DNA from: Gaiella sp038230035
GTDB taxonomy: Bacteria > Actinomycetota > Thermoleophilia > Gaiellales > Gaiellaceae
NCBI GenBank assembly: GCA_038230035.1
Contig: JBBRNX010000001.1
Span: 124,001 to 188,000, forward strand
Length of the DNA: 64,000 nt
Direction: 5' to 3'
Shown: positions 24,881 to 34,222 of the stretch, one piece after another
Position numbering within the stretch: position 1 is the first letter of the stretch
How the letters are laid out: each line of letters starts with the position of its first letter
Program-made: the position numbers and the translations under genes
The notes under the pieces: model-generated
Told to the model about the DNA's origin: nothing
Databases searched by the model: none
Seen by the model: the letters and a program-made list of their open reading frames with translations, nothing else

Positions 24881-26313
24881 TCCGCCGACTCCTGGCGGGG
24901 CTCGGCCTGGCAGCCGCTCTTGCCGTGCCCGCTGCAGCCTTCACCCCGACCGACCCGTTCGTCCCGAGGCAGTGGTACCTCGCTGCGAATCACACCTACG
25001 ACGCGTGGCCCGAGCTGCCGACGCTCGCACCGGTACGGATTGCGATCCTCGATTCCGGAGTCGATGGCGGCCATCCCGAGCTCGCGGGACGCATCGTCGC
25101 CGCGAAGAGCTTCGTCGGCGGCTCTCCTCGCGTTGATCTGGAGGGTCACGGGACGTTCGTCGCCGGGGTTATCGCCGCCGAGCTCGACGACGCCGTCGGG
25201 ATTGCGGGGAGCTTTCCGTCGGCTGAGCTGCTGATCGCGAAGATCGGCACGGCACAGGGGACGATTCCCGAGGACGCCGAGGCGAAGGCGATCCGCTGGG
25301 CTGTCGACCAGCATGCGCGCGTCATCAACATGAGCCTCGGCGGCGTTCGCGATCCACTTCACCGCGCCCGTGACACGTACTCGCAGGCCGAGGCGGATGC
25401 GGTCGCCTATGCGGTCGCCCACGACGTCGTCGTCGTCGCAGCCGTCGGGAACGGCGACCAGTCGCCCGCCGAGCCGTGGGGGTACGCGAGCTACCCGGCC
25501 GCGCTGCCGCACGTGATCGGCGTCAGCGCGTACGGCCGGGACGGTTCCGTGCCCGACTTCTCGAACCGCGACGCCGTCCTGAACGACATCTCGGCGCCCG
25601 GCGAGGGCATCCTGTCGACCTTTCCTCGTGCGCTTACGGCCGAGCGCCCGGCCTGCGCGGAGCAGGGGTATTCGAGCTGCGGGCCGGACGAGTACCGGCT
25701 TGGGAACGGAACGTCGTTTGCGGCGCCTCAGGTGACCGCGGCGGCGGCGATGCTGCTGGCGCTCGATCCGAAGCTGGAGCCCGATCAGGTCAGCGCGATT
25801 CTCGAGCGTTCGGCGACGGATGCGACTGCGTTGAACGGATGCCGCCAATGTCCGGCGGGGCGCGACCAGTTCACTGGCTGGGGACGCCTCGACGTCGCTT
25901 CAGCCGTTGCGGCACTGTCCCGCCCGTTGCCGCCATCGGACTCGCTCGAGCCGAACGACGGCGCCAGCGGGCGCGCTGCGACGTTATGGGGCCGAACACG
26001 GGCGGTTTCCGCGACGGTCGATTTCTGGGACGACCCGGTGGATGTCTATCGCGTGGTGCTTCGCCGCGGGCAGAAGCTGTTTTCCGTCCTCTCGACGGCC
26101 AAGGCATCGGAGGCGACCCTCGAGCTGTGGGCTCCAGGGAGCAACCCGGCCGCCGGAAGCAAACCCGGTAACGGTCTGTTGGGGGAAGGGAAGGGAACCG
26201 GGCTGGTCCGGCGTCTCAGCTTCCGAGCGTCGACCGGCGGCGCGTACTACGTCGTTGTCAGGAGCGCGTCGCGCCGTGGTGGCGCATACCGGCTACAGCT
26301 CGCGAAGTCCTGA
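24877..26313 (+). CDS. Secreted S8 family serine peptidase (subtilase)
   Basis: A 478-residue exported subtilase. A short signal peptide leads to VRIAILDSGVDGGHPEL (catalytic Asp), DLEGHGTFVAGVIAAE (His) and GNGTSFAAPQVTAAAAML (Ser). A C-terminal beta-sandwich of PPC type starts near residue 350 (DSLEPNDGASG). No long propeptide is present, so maturation may not be autocatalytic. The TTG at 24877 overlaps the upstream stop as TTGA and is the only start before the signal sequence. It ends 10 bases from the convergent acyltransferase gene. Confidence 0.88.
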   Translation: MIRRLLAGLGLAAALAVPAAAFTPTDPFVPRQWYLAANHTYDAWPELPTLAPVRIAILDSGVDGGHPELAGRIVAAKSFVGGSPRVDLEGHGTFVAGVIAAELDDAVGIAGSFPSAELLIAKIGTAQGTIPEDAEAKAIRWAVDQHARVINMSLGGVRDPLHRARDTYSQAEADAVAYAVAHDVVVVAAVGNGDQSPAEPWGYASYPAALPHVIGVSAYGRDGSVPDFSNRDAVLNDISAPGEGILSTFPRALTAERPACAEQGYSSCGPDEYRLGNGTSFAAPQVTAAAAMLLALDPKLEPDQVSAILERSATDATALNGCRQCPAGRDQFTGWGRLDVASAVAALSRPLPPSDSLEPNDGASGRAATLWGRTRAVSATVDFWDDPVDVYRVVLRRGQKLFSVLSTAKASEATLELWAPGSNPAAGSKPGNGLLGEGKGTGLVRRLSFRASTGGAYYVVVRSASRRGGAYRLQLAKS

Positions 26314-26323
26314 CGCGCACGGT

Positions 26324-26974
26324 CTACTGGTTGTCGAGCAGCTCCGCCGCCGGCACCTCGCGCAGGAGGCGAGCGGGGTTCCCGACGACCACCATGCGAG
26401 CCGGCACGTCCTTCGTGACGACCGCTCCGGCTCCGACGAAGGCTTCCTCGCCGATCTCGACCTGCGGGCAGATGATCGCGCCGCCACCCACCCGGGCGCC
26501 GCGGCGGATGGTCGGGCCCTTCACATTCCCGTGTCGGGCGTCCGTACGCCCCATCCAGTTGTCGTTCGTCGTCACGACGCACGGCGCGATGAAGACGTGC
26601 TCCTCGAGCGTCGAGTAGGCAGTGATGTACGCGTTCGCCTGGATCTTCGTCATCGCGCCGACAGTCGTGTCGTTCTCGATCAGCGAACCACGCCCGACGA
26701 CGACGTCGTCGCCGATCGTCACGCGCTCGCGCACGCACGACTGATCGCCGAGAATGACGCGTGCGCCGATCGTCGAGCCGGCGAAGAGAACCGCACCGCT
26801 CGAGATGATCGTTCCGTCGCCGACTACGGTGGGAGGAAGCGGCTCCCGCGGCGCCGTCGAGCGCGGCGAGAGCGTCGGCTGCTTGCCGACCACAGCGTTC
26901 TCTAGCACCCTGACGCCCTCCCCGAGCACCGTTCCGGGGTAGACAGTCGCGCTCGCGTGAATCTCGGCGCTCAT
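26324..26974 (-). CDS. Left-handed beta-helix acyltransferase, WbpD-like
   Basis: A 216-residue hexapeptide-repeat protein (IHASATVYPGTVLGEGVRVL, later FIAPCVVTTNDNWMGR and GAVVTKDVPARMVVVGNPAR). The NDNWMGR-type loop and the position after an oxidoreductase fit WbpD, which acetylates the 3-amino group of a UDP-amino-uronic acid. It is the last gene of the sugar operon. The usual family is about 190-200 residues; the extra 20-30 residues are an insertion near 32-50 (KQPTLSPRSTAP). Acetyl acceptor is inferred. Confidence 0.78.
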   Translation of the reverse strand: MSAEIHASATVYPGTVLGEGVRVLENAVVGKQPTLSPRSTAPREPLPPTVVGDGTIISSGAVLFAGSTIGARVILGDQSCVRERVTIGDDVVVGRGSLIENDTTVGAMTKIQANAYITAYSTLEEHVFIAPCVVTTNDNWMGRTDARHGNVKGPTIRRGARVGGGAIICPQVEIGEEAFVGAGAVVTKDVPARMVVVGNPARLLREVPAAELLDNQ

Positions 26975-27002
26975 CGGACGACCGAGCCGAAGGCGTAGGT
27001 GG

Positions 27003-27983
27003 TCATGCCGGGGAGCCGGTGCGGAGCGACGTCGTCAGCCGATCGAGTGTCCGTACCACCGCCAGGCCGTCGGTTGCCTCCCGGTAGTCGCCGGGCCCTT
27101 CTGCGACAAGGCGGAGGAAGTGCTGCAACTCCAGGCGAAGCGGCTCGTCGTTGGGGATCTTCGGGCTGAAGATGTCGCCGGTACGCGTGCGCCACTCGCC
27201 GTACGTCTCGGCGGGCTCCCACGGAGCCTTGTCGTACACGGTGACCTTTCGCTCGAGCTCCATGTCGTCGAAGACCACCATCTTCTCGCGGCCGACGACG
27301 GTCATCTTCCGCATCTTGTGCGGGTCGAGCCACGAGAGATGCATGTGCGCGACCCGTCCCGACGGGAAGCGGAGGAAGCAGAAGACGACGTCCTCGATGC
27401 CCTTTTGCAGGTAGTCGACACCGTGTGCGACGGCCTCACTCGGCTCCTCTCCGAGCAGCCACAGGATCACCGACAGGTCGTGCACGCCGAGCGACCAGAG
27501 CGCGTTCTCGTTGGAGCGGATCACGCCGAGGTTCTGCCGGTTGCCGTACACACAGGCAACTTCGCCGAGCTCACCGGAGTCGACGAGGTCCTTCACCTTG
27601 GCGAGGCCGGGGTGGTAGAGCAGGAGGTGGCCGGGCATGAGGATTTTGCCCGCGGCCTTCGCGAGAGACACGAGTTCCTCCATCTCTTCGCCGCGCATCG
27701 CCGGAGGTTTCTCGACGAAGACGTGCTTGCCCGCCCGGAGTGCCTTTCGTGCGAACTCGAAATGGGTGGGGACGGGTGTCGCGATCACGACTGCGTCCAC
27801 GGTGTCGTCGCCGAGCAGGTCGTCGAACGACGCGGTCACCCGAGCCGCCGGATAGCGCTCGGCATACTCGGCCTGCCGTGCCGGGTCCGTGTCGCAGACC
27901 CACGCGAGCTCGGCGAGCTCGCCGACAACGCGAACGACGTTCTTGCCCCAACCGCCGACCCCAGCGTGGGCAACGCGGGTCAC
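27003..27983 (-). CDS. Gfo/Idh/MocA oxidoreductase, WbpB/WlbA-like
   Basis: A 326-residue NAD-dependent dehydrogenase. It starts AHAGVGGWGKNVVRVVGEL, has VIATPVPTHFEFARKAL, then GKHVFVEKPPA with the conserved Glu-Lys-Pro, and a C-terminal beta-sheet domain. By context it would oxidise C3 of a UDP-N-acetyl-hexosaminuronic acid, as WbpB/WlbA do. The GTG at 27983 overlaps the stop of the dehydrogenase gene by 4 bases (GTGA). The acyltransferase follows 28 bases downstream. Confidence 0.83.
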   Translation of the reverse strand: MTRVAHAGVGGWGKNVVRVVGELAELAWVCDTDPARQAEYAERYPAARVTASFDDLLGDDTVDAVVIATPVPTHFEFARKALRAGKHVFVEKPPAMRGEEMEELVSLAKAAGKILMPGHLLLYHPGLAKVKDLVDSGELGEVACVYGNRQNLGVIRSNENALWSLGVHDLSVILWLLGEEPSEAVAHGVDYLQKGIEDVVFCFLRFPSGRVAHMHLSWLDPHKMRKMTVVGREKMVVFDDMELERKVTVYDKAPWEPAETYGEWRTRTGDIFSPKIPNDEPLRLELQHFLRLVAEGPGDYREATDGLAVVRTLDRLTTSLRTGSPA

Positions 27984-29278
27984 AGCTTCCAGACCTTGGG
28001 GCTGGAAACCCCATGGCGGCCGACGGCGTTCCGCAGATCGACGACGAGCTCCGCATCGTCGACCAGCTGGACGTAGTCGATCGCCGAGTGCGCGGTCGCG
28101 ATCACGACCGCGTCGTAGTCGGCAGGCTCGAACGCGACCGATGAGAGCTCGACGTCGTTCTCCCTGAACGACGGCACGTGGGGATCGTGGTAGGCAACGT
28201 CCGCACCGGCGTTCTGCAGCAGGTGGATCAGCTTGACCGCGGGTGACTCGCGCATGTCCGAGATGTCGGCCTTGTAGGCGACGCCTAGCACGAGGATCCG
28301 CGAGCCCTTCAGCGACTTGCCGGCGCCGTGGTTCAGCGCCTGCGACACGCGCGAGCGGCAGTAGTACGGCATGTCTGCGTTGACCTTGCCGGCGAGCTCG
28401 ATGAACTCGGTCGTGAAGTCGTACTCGCGCGCCTTCCACGTGAGATAGAACGGGTCGATCGGGATGCAGTGGCCGCCGAGACCCGGCCCCGGCTGGAACG
28501 GCATGAACCCGAAGGGCTTCGTCGCGGCGGCATCGACGACCTCCCAGACGTCGATTCCCATTCGGTCGCAGAGCTGTGCGAGCTCGTTGACGAGCGCGAT
28601 GTTGACCGAGCGGAAGATGTTCTCGAGCAGCTTCGTCAGCTCGGCCGCCTCAGGCGAGGAGACGCGGTGGATCGTGTCGACGGCCGCCCCGTAGAGCGCC
28701 GCCGCCGCGTCGGTCGAGGCCTCGTTCACGCCGCCGACGACCTTTGGCACGTTCTTCGTGGTGAAGTCGAGGCGGCCGGGGTCGACACGCTCCGGCGAGA
28801 ACGCGAGGTGGAAGTCCGTGCCCGCGGTGAGACCGCTGCCGGCTTCGAGGATCGGCTTGATGTCGTCGCGGGTCGTGCCCGGATAGGTCGTCGACTCGAG
28901 GACGACGAGGTGGCCCTTACGGAGCCGCTTCGCGATCTCACGCGTCGCGCCGAGGACGATCGAAAGATCCGGCTCACGCTGTCGCGAGAGCGGTGTCGGC
29001 AAAGCGATGAGGATCGCGTCGGTATCGCGCAGCACGTCGTAGTCGGTTGTCGCATCGATGAGCCCTGTCTCCACCATCTCTCTCAACCGGTCGGACGGGA
29101 CGTCCTCGATGTAGCTCTCGCCGGCCAGGATGGCGGAGACGCGGTCAGCGCTGACGTCGACGAGGACGACCACCTTGCCCGCCTCCGCGAAGACCTGGGC
29201 GAGCGGTAGTCCGACGTAGCCGGCCCCGATGATCGCGACGTCGAAGCGCTGGGTCGTGTCTGCGGCGGGCTCGGTCAT
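27980..29278 (-). CDS. UDP-N-acetylhexosamine 6-dehydrogenase (nucleotide-sugar dehydrogenase, WbpA type)
   Basis: A 432-residue UDP-sugar dehydrogenase. The N-terminal Rossmann fold has VAIIGAGYVGLPLAQVFAEA, the middle domain AELTKLLENIFRSVNIALVN, and the catalytic cysteine is in PGLGGHCIPIDPFYLTWKA. The signature around GESYIEDVP and LPTPL places it with the N-acetylhexosamine dehydrogenases (WbpA/WecC). It makes the uronic acid, oxidising C6 twice. It is coupled by ATGA to the epimerase gene before it. Confidence 0.88.
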   Translation of the reverse strand: MTEPAADTTQRFDVAIIGAGYVGLPLAQVFAEAGKVVVLVDVSADRVSAILAGESYIEDVPSDRLREMVETGLIDATTDYDVLRDTDAILIALPTPLSRQREPDLSIVLGATREIAKRLRKGHLVVLESTTYPGTTRDDIKPILEAGSGLTAGTDFHLAFSPERVDPGRLDFTTKNVPKVVGGVNEASTDAAAALYGAAVDTIHRVSSPEAAELTKLLENIFRSVNIALVNELAQLCDRMGIDVWEVVDAAATKPFGFMPFQPGPGLGGHCIPIDPFYLTWKAREYDFTTEFIELAGKVNADMPYYCRSRVSQALNHGAGKSLKGSRILVLGVAYKADISDMRESPAVKLIHLLQNAGADVAYHDPHVPSFRENDVELSSVAFEPADYDAVVIATAHSAIDYVQLVDDAELVVDLRNAVGRHGVSSPKVWKL

Positions 29279-30318
29279 CGGGCGCGCATCGTATCGACCA
29301 GCACGTCCGCGATCCGCTCCGAAGCGGGCCCGTCGCCGTACAGCGTCGGACGGTCGGCAGGCATCGCTGCGGCTGCCACGGCAGCTGCGATCGCTGCCGG
29401 GTCGTCATCGACAAGCGTGTTCGCACCGACCTCGACGGTGTCGATCCATTCCGTCGACGGCCGCATCGTCACGCACGGCACGGCGTACCAGTACGCCTCC
29501 TTCTGCAGTCCGCCCGAGTCGGTGAGGATGACGCGGGCCTGCGACGCGAGCGAGATCATCTCGAGGTAACCGAGCGGCTCGACCATGCCTATGTGGGCGC
29601 CAAGCCTCAGACCCTCGCGGTCGATCGCCGCAGCTGTGCGGGGATGCGCGGGAAAGACGATCGGCTCGGGAATCCGGTTCAGGCCCTCGACAATCCGACC
29701 GAGTCGCGGTTGCACGACGTTCGCCTCGCGGTGGATGGTGGCGACGAGGTAGGAGCCAGGCTCGCGCTCGATCGGGTAGCGCTCGCGTGCGAGCGGCGCG
29801 AAGATCCTGGTTGCGTCCGCCATCACGTCGCCGACGACGACCACATCTCCCTCGACCGTTTCGGCCCGGAGGATTCCGGCGGAGCGGCCGTCGGGCGTGA
29901 GCAGGAGCGCCGATAGGCGATCGACCTCGATCCGGTTTCGCTCCTCGGGCATCGTAAGGTCGCCCGAGCGCAGTCCGGCCTCGACGTGCGCCACCGGGAC
30001 AGCCGCGTCGACGCCGGCCAGCGCGCCGGCGAGCGTCGAGTTGGTGTCTCCGTACACGAGCACCCAGTCGGGACGTTCGCGGGCGATCGCAGCCGCGATA
30101 CCGGGCCGCATCGCCCCAGGGTCGGCCGTGCGCAGGTCGAGCCGGTAGCGAGGCTCGGCGAGCCCGAGTTCGGCGTAGAAGACTGCCGATAAGGCGTCGT
30201 CGTAGTGCTGGCCGGTGTGGACGACGACCTCGTCGATCCCGGCGGCTTGCAGGGCGACAGAGAGCGGCGCGCTCTTGATGAACTGCGGCCGGTTCCCGAC
30301 AACGGAGAGAACCTTCAC
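29275..30318 (-). CDS. wecB: Non-hydrolysing UDP-N-acetylglucosamine 2-epimerase
   Basis: A 347-residue GT-B-fold epimerase: VVGNRPQFIKSAPLSVAL, HTGQHYDDALS, VYGDTNSTLAGAL, HVEAGLRSGDLTMPEERNR and LTDSGGLQKEAYW are hallmark segments. It interconverts UDP-GlcNAc and UDP-ManNAc, or the diacetylated uronic acid equivalents (WbpI). It is the first sugar gene of the minus-strand operon, 3 bases after the S10 peptidase gene, with a GTG start. Confidence 0.86.
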   Translation of the reverse strand: MKVLSVVGNRPQFIKSAPLSVALQAAGIDEVVVHTGQHYDDALSAVFYAELGLAEPRYRLDLRTADPGAMRPGIAAAIARERPDWVLVYGDTNSTLAGALAGVDAAVPVAHVEAGLRSGDLTMPEERNRIEVDRLSALLLTPDGRSAGILRAETVEGDVVVVGDVMADATRIFAPLARERYPIEREPGSYLVATIHREANVVQPRLGRIVEGLNRIPEPIVFPAHPRTAAAIDREGLRLGAHIGMVEPLGYLEMISLASQARVILTDSGGLQKEAYWYAVPCVTMRPSTEWIDTVEVGANTLVDDDPAAIAAAVAAAAMPADRPTLYGDGPASERIADVLVDTMRAR

Positions 30319-30321
30319 GGC

Positions 30322-31836
30322 CTAGCCTGCGGTCGCGCGTGCGATGAACCCCTTGACGTCCGCAGCGAGCTTGTCGCGCGACGGCTTGTGCACGTACATC
30401 ATGTGCCCGGCTTCGTAGTAACCGAACTCGATGTTCGAACGCAGGCTCGGGTCGAGCCCGAGATGGCTGAACGTGTACTCGGTCGCGAAGTGCGGGGTTG
30501 CGAGGTCGTAGTACCCGCTCGCGACGAAGACGCGCGTCGACGGGTTGCGCGAGATCGTCTCCCGCAACGCCTCGGACACATCGACGTGGGCGTTCTTGAA
30601 GTCGTCGTAGTCCCAGGCTTCGTGCACCTTCTCGCTCAGGATCTCGTACGGCAGCTCGCTCTCGTACCCAAGCTCCCGCCGCAGGTAGTCGTTCAGCGAC
30701 GAGGTGTACGGCCCGGCGGTTGCGTCCATGCTCGGGTCGCCCTCGACGGTGTCCCCGTCGACGAAGCGGTCGATTCCGGTGTAGCGCGCGTCGATCCGTC
30801 CGATCGTGCGGCGTTGCTCGCGCAGCAGCTCCTTGCAGAAGCGGAGGATCTCGATCCGCAGGTCGTAGCGCTTGACGTACTCCACCGAGAGCCCGGTGTA
30901 GTCGGCTACCTGACTCGCGATCTTGTCGTAGCGCTTACGTTCGAGCGTGTCGCCGCGGAAGAGGGCCAGCGTGTAGTCACCGGCTGCAAAGGCCTCGACC
31001 TCGTCGAGGAGCTCACGCAGCGGTCGCTTCTGGTGCTTCGCCGGGAGACAGCCGTGGTACCACGCCGCTGCGGCGTAGGTGGGCAGGAAGAGGGGGTACG
31101 GCAGGTCGTTGCCTCGCTCGAACGTCCATGTCTGCCGGTCGAAGCCGGCGGTCTGGAAGTTGAGGATCGACGAGATGAGCAGCAAGCCGTTGAACGCGAT
31201 CCCGTGGCGCTTGTAGAGGTGGGCTGCGAGGCCGGCGGAGCGAGTCGTCCCATAGCTCTCGCCCGCGAGGAACTTCGGTGAGCTCCACCGCTCGTGGCGG
31301 GTCAGGTAGATGCGGATGAACTCGCCAACGCTTTCGATGTCTCGCTTGAAGTGGGCGAACTGCTTCATCTCCTCGCCGGGAATCGCCCGCGAGTAGCCCG
31401 TGCCGACGGGGTCGATGAAGACGATGTCGGCGACGTCGAGGATCGCGTGCTCATTGTCGACGAGGCTGCCGGGGGGCGGGCCAGGCATCCCGTTCTCGTC
31501 GAGCAGGACGCGCCGTGGGCCGAAGGCGCCGAGGTGCAGCCACACGGAAGACGAGCCAGGGCCGCCGTTGAAGCAGAAGACGATGGGCCGTGTCGATGGG
31601 TCTTCGACCCCGTCACGCGTGTAGGCGACCGAGAAGAACGACGCCTGCTTCTTGCCCTCTTCCTCGCGCAGGATGGTGCGCCCGGCAGTCGCTGTGTACG
31701 CGACCTTCTTCCGGCCGATCGTGATCGTGTGGGAGGTCTCGGAGACGCCTTCCTCATGGTGCGGAGGAGGAGGCAGGTCGTCGGGCTTCTTGGCATCGCC
31801 GGTCGCGGTGTCCGGTTTGGCGGTCTCGTCGGTCAT
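30322..31836 (-). CDS. Peptidase S10 (serine carboxypeptidase) family protein
   Basis: A 504-residue alpha/beta hydrolase of the S10 family. It has FCFNGGPGSSSVWLHLGAFG (oxyanion region), the nucleophile in FLAGESYGTTRSAGLAAHL, aspartate in SGYYDLATPH and histidine in GHMMYVHKPS. Members release C-terminal amino acids at acid pH and are usually secreted or vacuolar. Here the N-terminus is hydrophilic (MTDETAKPDTATGDAKKPDD) with no signal peptide, so it would be cytoplasmic unless exported in another way. It heads the minus-strand operon; a link to the sugar pathway is not obvious. Confidence 0.87.
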   Translation of the reverse strand: MTDETAKPDTATGDAKKPDDLPPPPHHEEGVSETSHTITIGRKKVAYTATAGRTILREEEGKKQASFFSVAYTRDGVEDPSTRPIVFCFNGGPGSSSVWLHLGAFGPRRVLLDENGMPGPPPGSLVDNEHAILDVADIVFIDPVGTGYSRAIPGEEMKQFAHFKRDIESVGEFIRIYLTRHERWSSPKFLAGESYGTTRSAGLAAHLYKRHGIAFNGLLLISSILNFQTAGFDRQTWTFERGNDLPYPLFLPTYAAAAWYHGCLPAKHQKRPLRELLDEVEAFAAGDYTLALFRGDTLERKRYDKIASQVADYTGLSVEYVKRYDLRIEILRFCKELLREQRRTIGRIDARYTGIDRFVDGDTVEGDPSMDATAGPYTSSLNDYLRRELGYESELPYEILSEKVHEAWDYDDFKNAHVDVSEALRETISRNPSTRVFVASGYYDLATPHFATEYTFSHLGLDPSLRSNIEFGYYEAGHMMYVHKPSRDKLAADVKGFIARATAG

Positions 31837-31898
31837 CGAGCGTCTCCTGATCGAGTCTATGCGGGCGGCGTCAGCCTACCCCCGGTAACTGCACGCAA

Positions 31899-31926
31899 AT
31901 CTTCTTCTCTTGGCTTCTTTGAAGAT
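31899..31926. promoter_or_regulatory. Inverted repeat upstream of the ArsR gene, possible operator
   Basis: ATCTTC at 31899-31904 and GAAGAT at 31921-31926 form an inverted repeat in an AT-richer stretch just before the ArsR gene and 60 bases from the divergent S10 gene. The spacing of 16 bases is at the upper end for an ArsR site. It is the only palindromic signal in the 110-bp intergenic region. No convincing -35/-10 pair was found. Confidence 0.35.
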
Positions 31927-31946
31927 GATTAGGTAGGTTGTCCGCG

Positions 31947-32279
31947 ATGTCGCCGGGGTCGCGTCCCGTCCATGAGGTGAAGGCCCGTCTGTTCCGCGTG
32001 CTCGGCCACCCGGCGCGCGTGCGCATCCTCGAACTGCTGCGCGATGGCGAGCGCTCGGTCGGCTCGTTGCAAGCCGAGCTCGGGCTCGACTCGGGCGGCA
32101 CCTCGCAGCACCTCGCCGCGTTGCGCGGGATCGGCGTCGTCGACTCACGTCGCGAAGGAACGAGTGTCTTCTACCGTGTCGGCGACGACCACGTCTTCGA
32201 GCTGCTCGAGGCAGGGCGTGCGATCAGCGCGCGGAGCCTGGCTCAGCAGCAGTCGATCCTCCAGGAGCTTCAGACGTGA
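31947..32279 (+). CDS. ArsR-family winged-helix regulator of the hydrogenase-like operon
   Basis: A 110-residue helix-turn-helix protein: LFRVLGHPARVRILELLRDG, recognition helix LDSGGTSQHLAALRGIGVV, and the wing SRREGTSVFYRVGDD. It has no cysteine, so it lacks the classic ELCV metal site of ArsR/SmtB; any metal or redox sensing would have to use histidine/carboxylate ligands or another effector. ATG at 31947 is preceded by AGGTAGG. Its stop overlaps the GTG of hyfB, so it is the first gene of the operon and likely its autoregulator. Confidence 0.83.
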   Translation: MSPGSRPVHEVKARLFRVLGHPARVRILELLRDGERSVGSLQAELGLDSGGTSQHLAALRGIGVVDSRREGTSVFYRVGDDHVFELLEAGRAISARSLAQQQSILQELQT

Positions 32280-34222
32280 TCGGCGGCGTCCTCGCTGTCG
32301 GGCTGGCGGCTCTTGCGCTCGGCGGTGTGTTGACCGCCGCGCGACGCGGGTTCGCCGCCGGAATCGTCGCGCAGGCCGCCGGCATGGCGGCGGTGGGCGT
32401 GGCGGGATTCGTCGCGCTCGGCACGGGTCACGCGTCCGGTGCAACATTCACGAGCGCCTTCGAGCCGCAGTTCGGGATCGACGGCCTGAGCGGGCTGTTC
32501 CTCGGCACGCTCGGGCTGATCGCCGTTCCCGCCCTGATCTTCTCGTTGCGCTACCTGCAGCCGACCGCCGCCGGTCGCGCCGTCGCGTCGCTGACGGCCG
32601 CGTTCCTGCTTTCGCTCGCGCTCGTCCTGTGCGCACGCGATCCGCTGACCTTCCTGCTCGGCTGGGAGCTGATGACTCTGCTGCCGGCCGCGGTGATCCT
32701 CGTGGCGCGTGCCGCGGATCGTCAAGCCCGCCGAGCCGTGTTCGTCTACGTCACGATCACGCACCTCGGCGGCGCCGGAACGTGGATCGCAGTCCTGCTG
32801 CTCGCGCACGCCGGCGCGATCGGCCAGCCGGCAGCGATCGGCCAAGGGTCGGGCCTCCAGATCGCGATCGCGGTTGCCGCGCTCGTCGGCATGGGGACGA
32901 AGGCCGGTGTGATGCCGCTGCACGCGTGGTTACCACGCGCGCACCCGATCGCGCCGGCTCCGGTGTCCGCGCTGATGAGCGGCGTGATGATCAAGGTCGC
33001 GATCTACGCGCTCGTCCGCGTGCTGGTCGAATGGGCCGGCGTGCTGCCAGTGTGGTTCGGCGTGCTCGTCCTTGGCGTCGGCGCCCTCTCGGCGGTGGGT
33101 GGGGTCACGTATGCACTCTTCCAGCACGATCTGAAGCGGCTGCTGGCGCTGCATTCCGTCGAGAACATCGGGATCATCGTGCTCGGGATCGGTGCCTGCC
33201 TGATTCTGCGCGCCCGAGGCGCCGACCTCTGGGCTGCATTCGCGCTTGGCGCCGCGCTGCTCCACACCGTGAATCACGCGGTCTTCAAGGCTTTGCTCTT
33301 TCTTGCGGCCGGCAGCTTTGAGCGCGTGGTCGGCTCGCTGGAGCTCGACCGGCTCGGCGGCCTCCTGCGACGGATGCCGTGGACGGGCGGCGCGTTCCTC
33401 GTCGGCGCCATGGCCATCGCCGGGCTACCGCCGCTAAACGGGTTCGCGTCCGAGTGGCTGACCCTGCAGGCGCTGCTCCATGTTCCGGCCTACGGGCAGG
33501 TGGGAGACGGAGTGGCGGGGGCGATTGCTCTTGCTGCGCTGGCCGCGACGGCGGCGCTTGCTGTGTTTTGCTTCGTCAAGGTCGTCGGGCTCGTGCTGCT
33601 CGGGCCCGCCCGACGCGATGTCGTCGCAGGCGCGGGCGAGGCGCCGATCTCGATGCGAGCCGGGGTGCTATTCCTTGCAGGCGCTTGCGTCGTGCTTGGC
33701 GTTGCGCCCGGCGTGTTGTTCGGTGCGCTCGTGGGACTGGCGCCGTGGTCGCATCCGGCGGCAGCGCACATCGGGCTACACCTTCCGGAGACGGGCGCTC
33801 TTCCGACGGCGGGGATCGCGGCCCTACTCGTCGCCCTGACTGGCGGGCTCGTGCTGCTGCGCGGCCGGCGAACCGCCGCCCTCGCTCCCACCTGGGCTTC
33901 CGGCCAGCTGATCGAACCGCAGCTCAATTGGACGAGCGCCGGCTTCACGAAGCCGCTCAGGCTCGTGCTGGAAGCCGTCCTGCGCCCGCAGCGGAAGATC
34001 ACCGCTCGCAGCACCGGTGGCGTCTTGCAGGAAGTGAGCTATCACGGGCATGTCCCGCACCTCATCGAGGAGCGGCTCTACGTCCCGGTTGCTCGATTGT
34101 CGCTTGCCGCGGCCAGCTGGGCGAGGCGGCTCCAGAGTGGCAGCCTTGGCATGTACGTCGCATATCTGATTGCCCTCGTCGTTGTTCTGCTGGCTGCGGC
34201 CCGACTCGGAGTGATCGGATGA
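32276..34222 (+). CDS. hyfB: Hydrogenase-4-like proton-pumping subunit HyfB
   Basis: A 648-residue membrane protein of the NuoL/HyfB antiporter family with about 14-16 helices. It has the conserved glutamate in DPLTFLLGWELMTLLPAAV, the lysine/histidine region GTKAGVMPLHAWLPRAHP, and the PLNGFASEWLTLQALL loop. Typical HyfB has about 670 residues. As part of a group 4 hydrogenase or related complex it would move protons across the membrane. The GTG overlaps the ArsR stop, and the next gene (hyfC) starts on its last codon. Confidence 0.85.
   Translation: MIGGVLAVGLAALALGGVLTAARRGFAAGIVAQAAGMAAVGVAGFVALGTGHASGATFTSAFEPQFGIDGLSGLFLGTLGLIAVPALIFSLRYLQPTAAGRAVASLTAAFLLSLALVLCARDPLTFLLGWELMTLLPAAVILVARAADRQARRAVFVYVTITHLGGAGTWIAVLLLAHAGAIGQPAAIGQGSGLQIAIAVAALVGMGTKAGVMPLHAWLPRAHPIAPAPVSALMSGVMIKVAIYALVRVLVEWAGVLPVWFGVLVLGVGALSAVGGVTYALFQHDLKRLLALHSVENIGIIVLGIGACLILRARGADLWAAFALGAALLHTVNHAVFKALLFLAAGSFERVVGSLELDRLGGLLRRMPWTGGAFLVGAMAIAGLPPLNGFASEWLTLQALLHVPAYGQVGDGVAGAIALAALAATAALAVFCFVKVVGLVLLGPARRDVVAGAGEAPISMRAGVLFLAGACVVLGVAPGVLFGALVGLAPWSHPAAAHIGLHLPETGALPTAGIAALLVALTGGLVLLRGRRTAALAPTWASGQLIEPQLNWTSAGFTKPLRLVLEAVLRPQRKITARSTGGVLQEVSYHGHVPHLIEERLYVPVARLSLAAASWARRLQSGSLGMYVAYLIALVVVLLAAARLGVIG

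Noticed and set aside
32044..33321. A 425-codon plus-strand frame overlapping arsR and hyfB
   Set aside because: Arginine-rich out-of-frame shadow; the hyfB frame has the conserved antiporter motifs.
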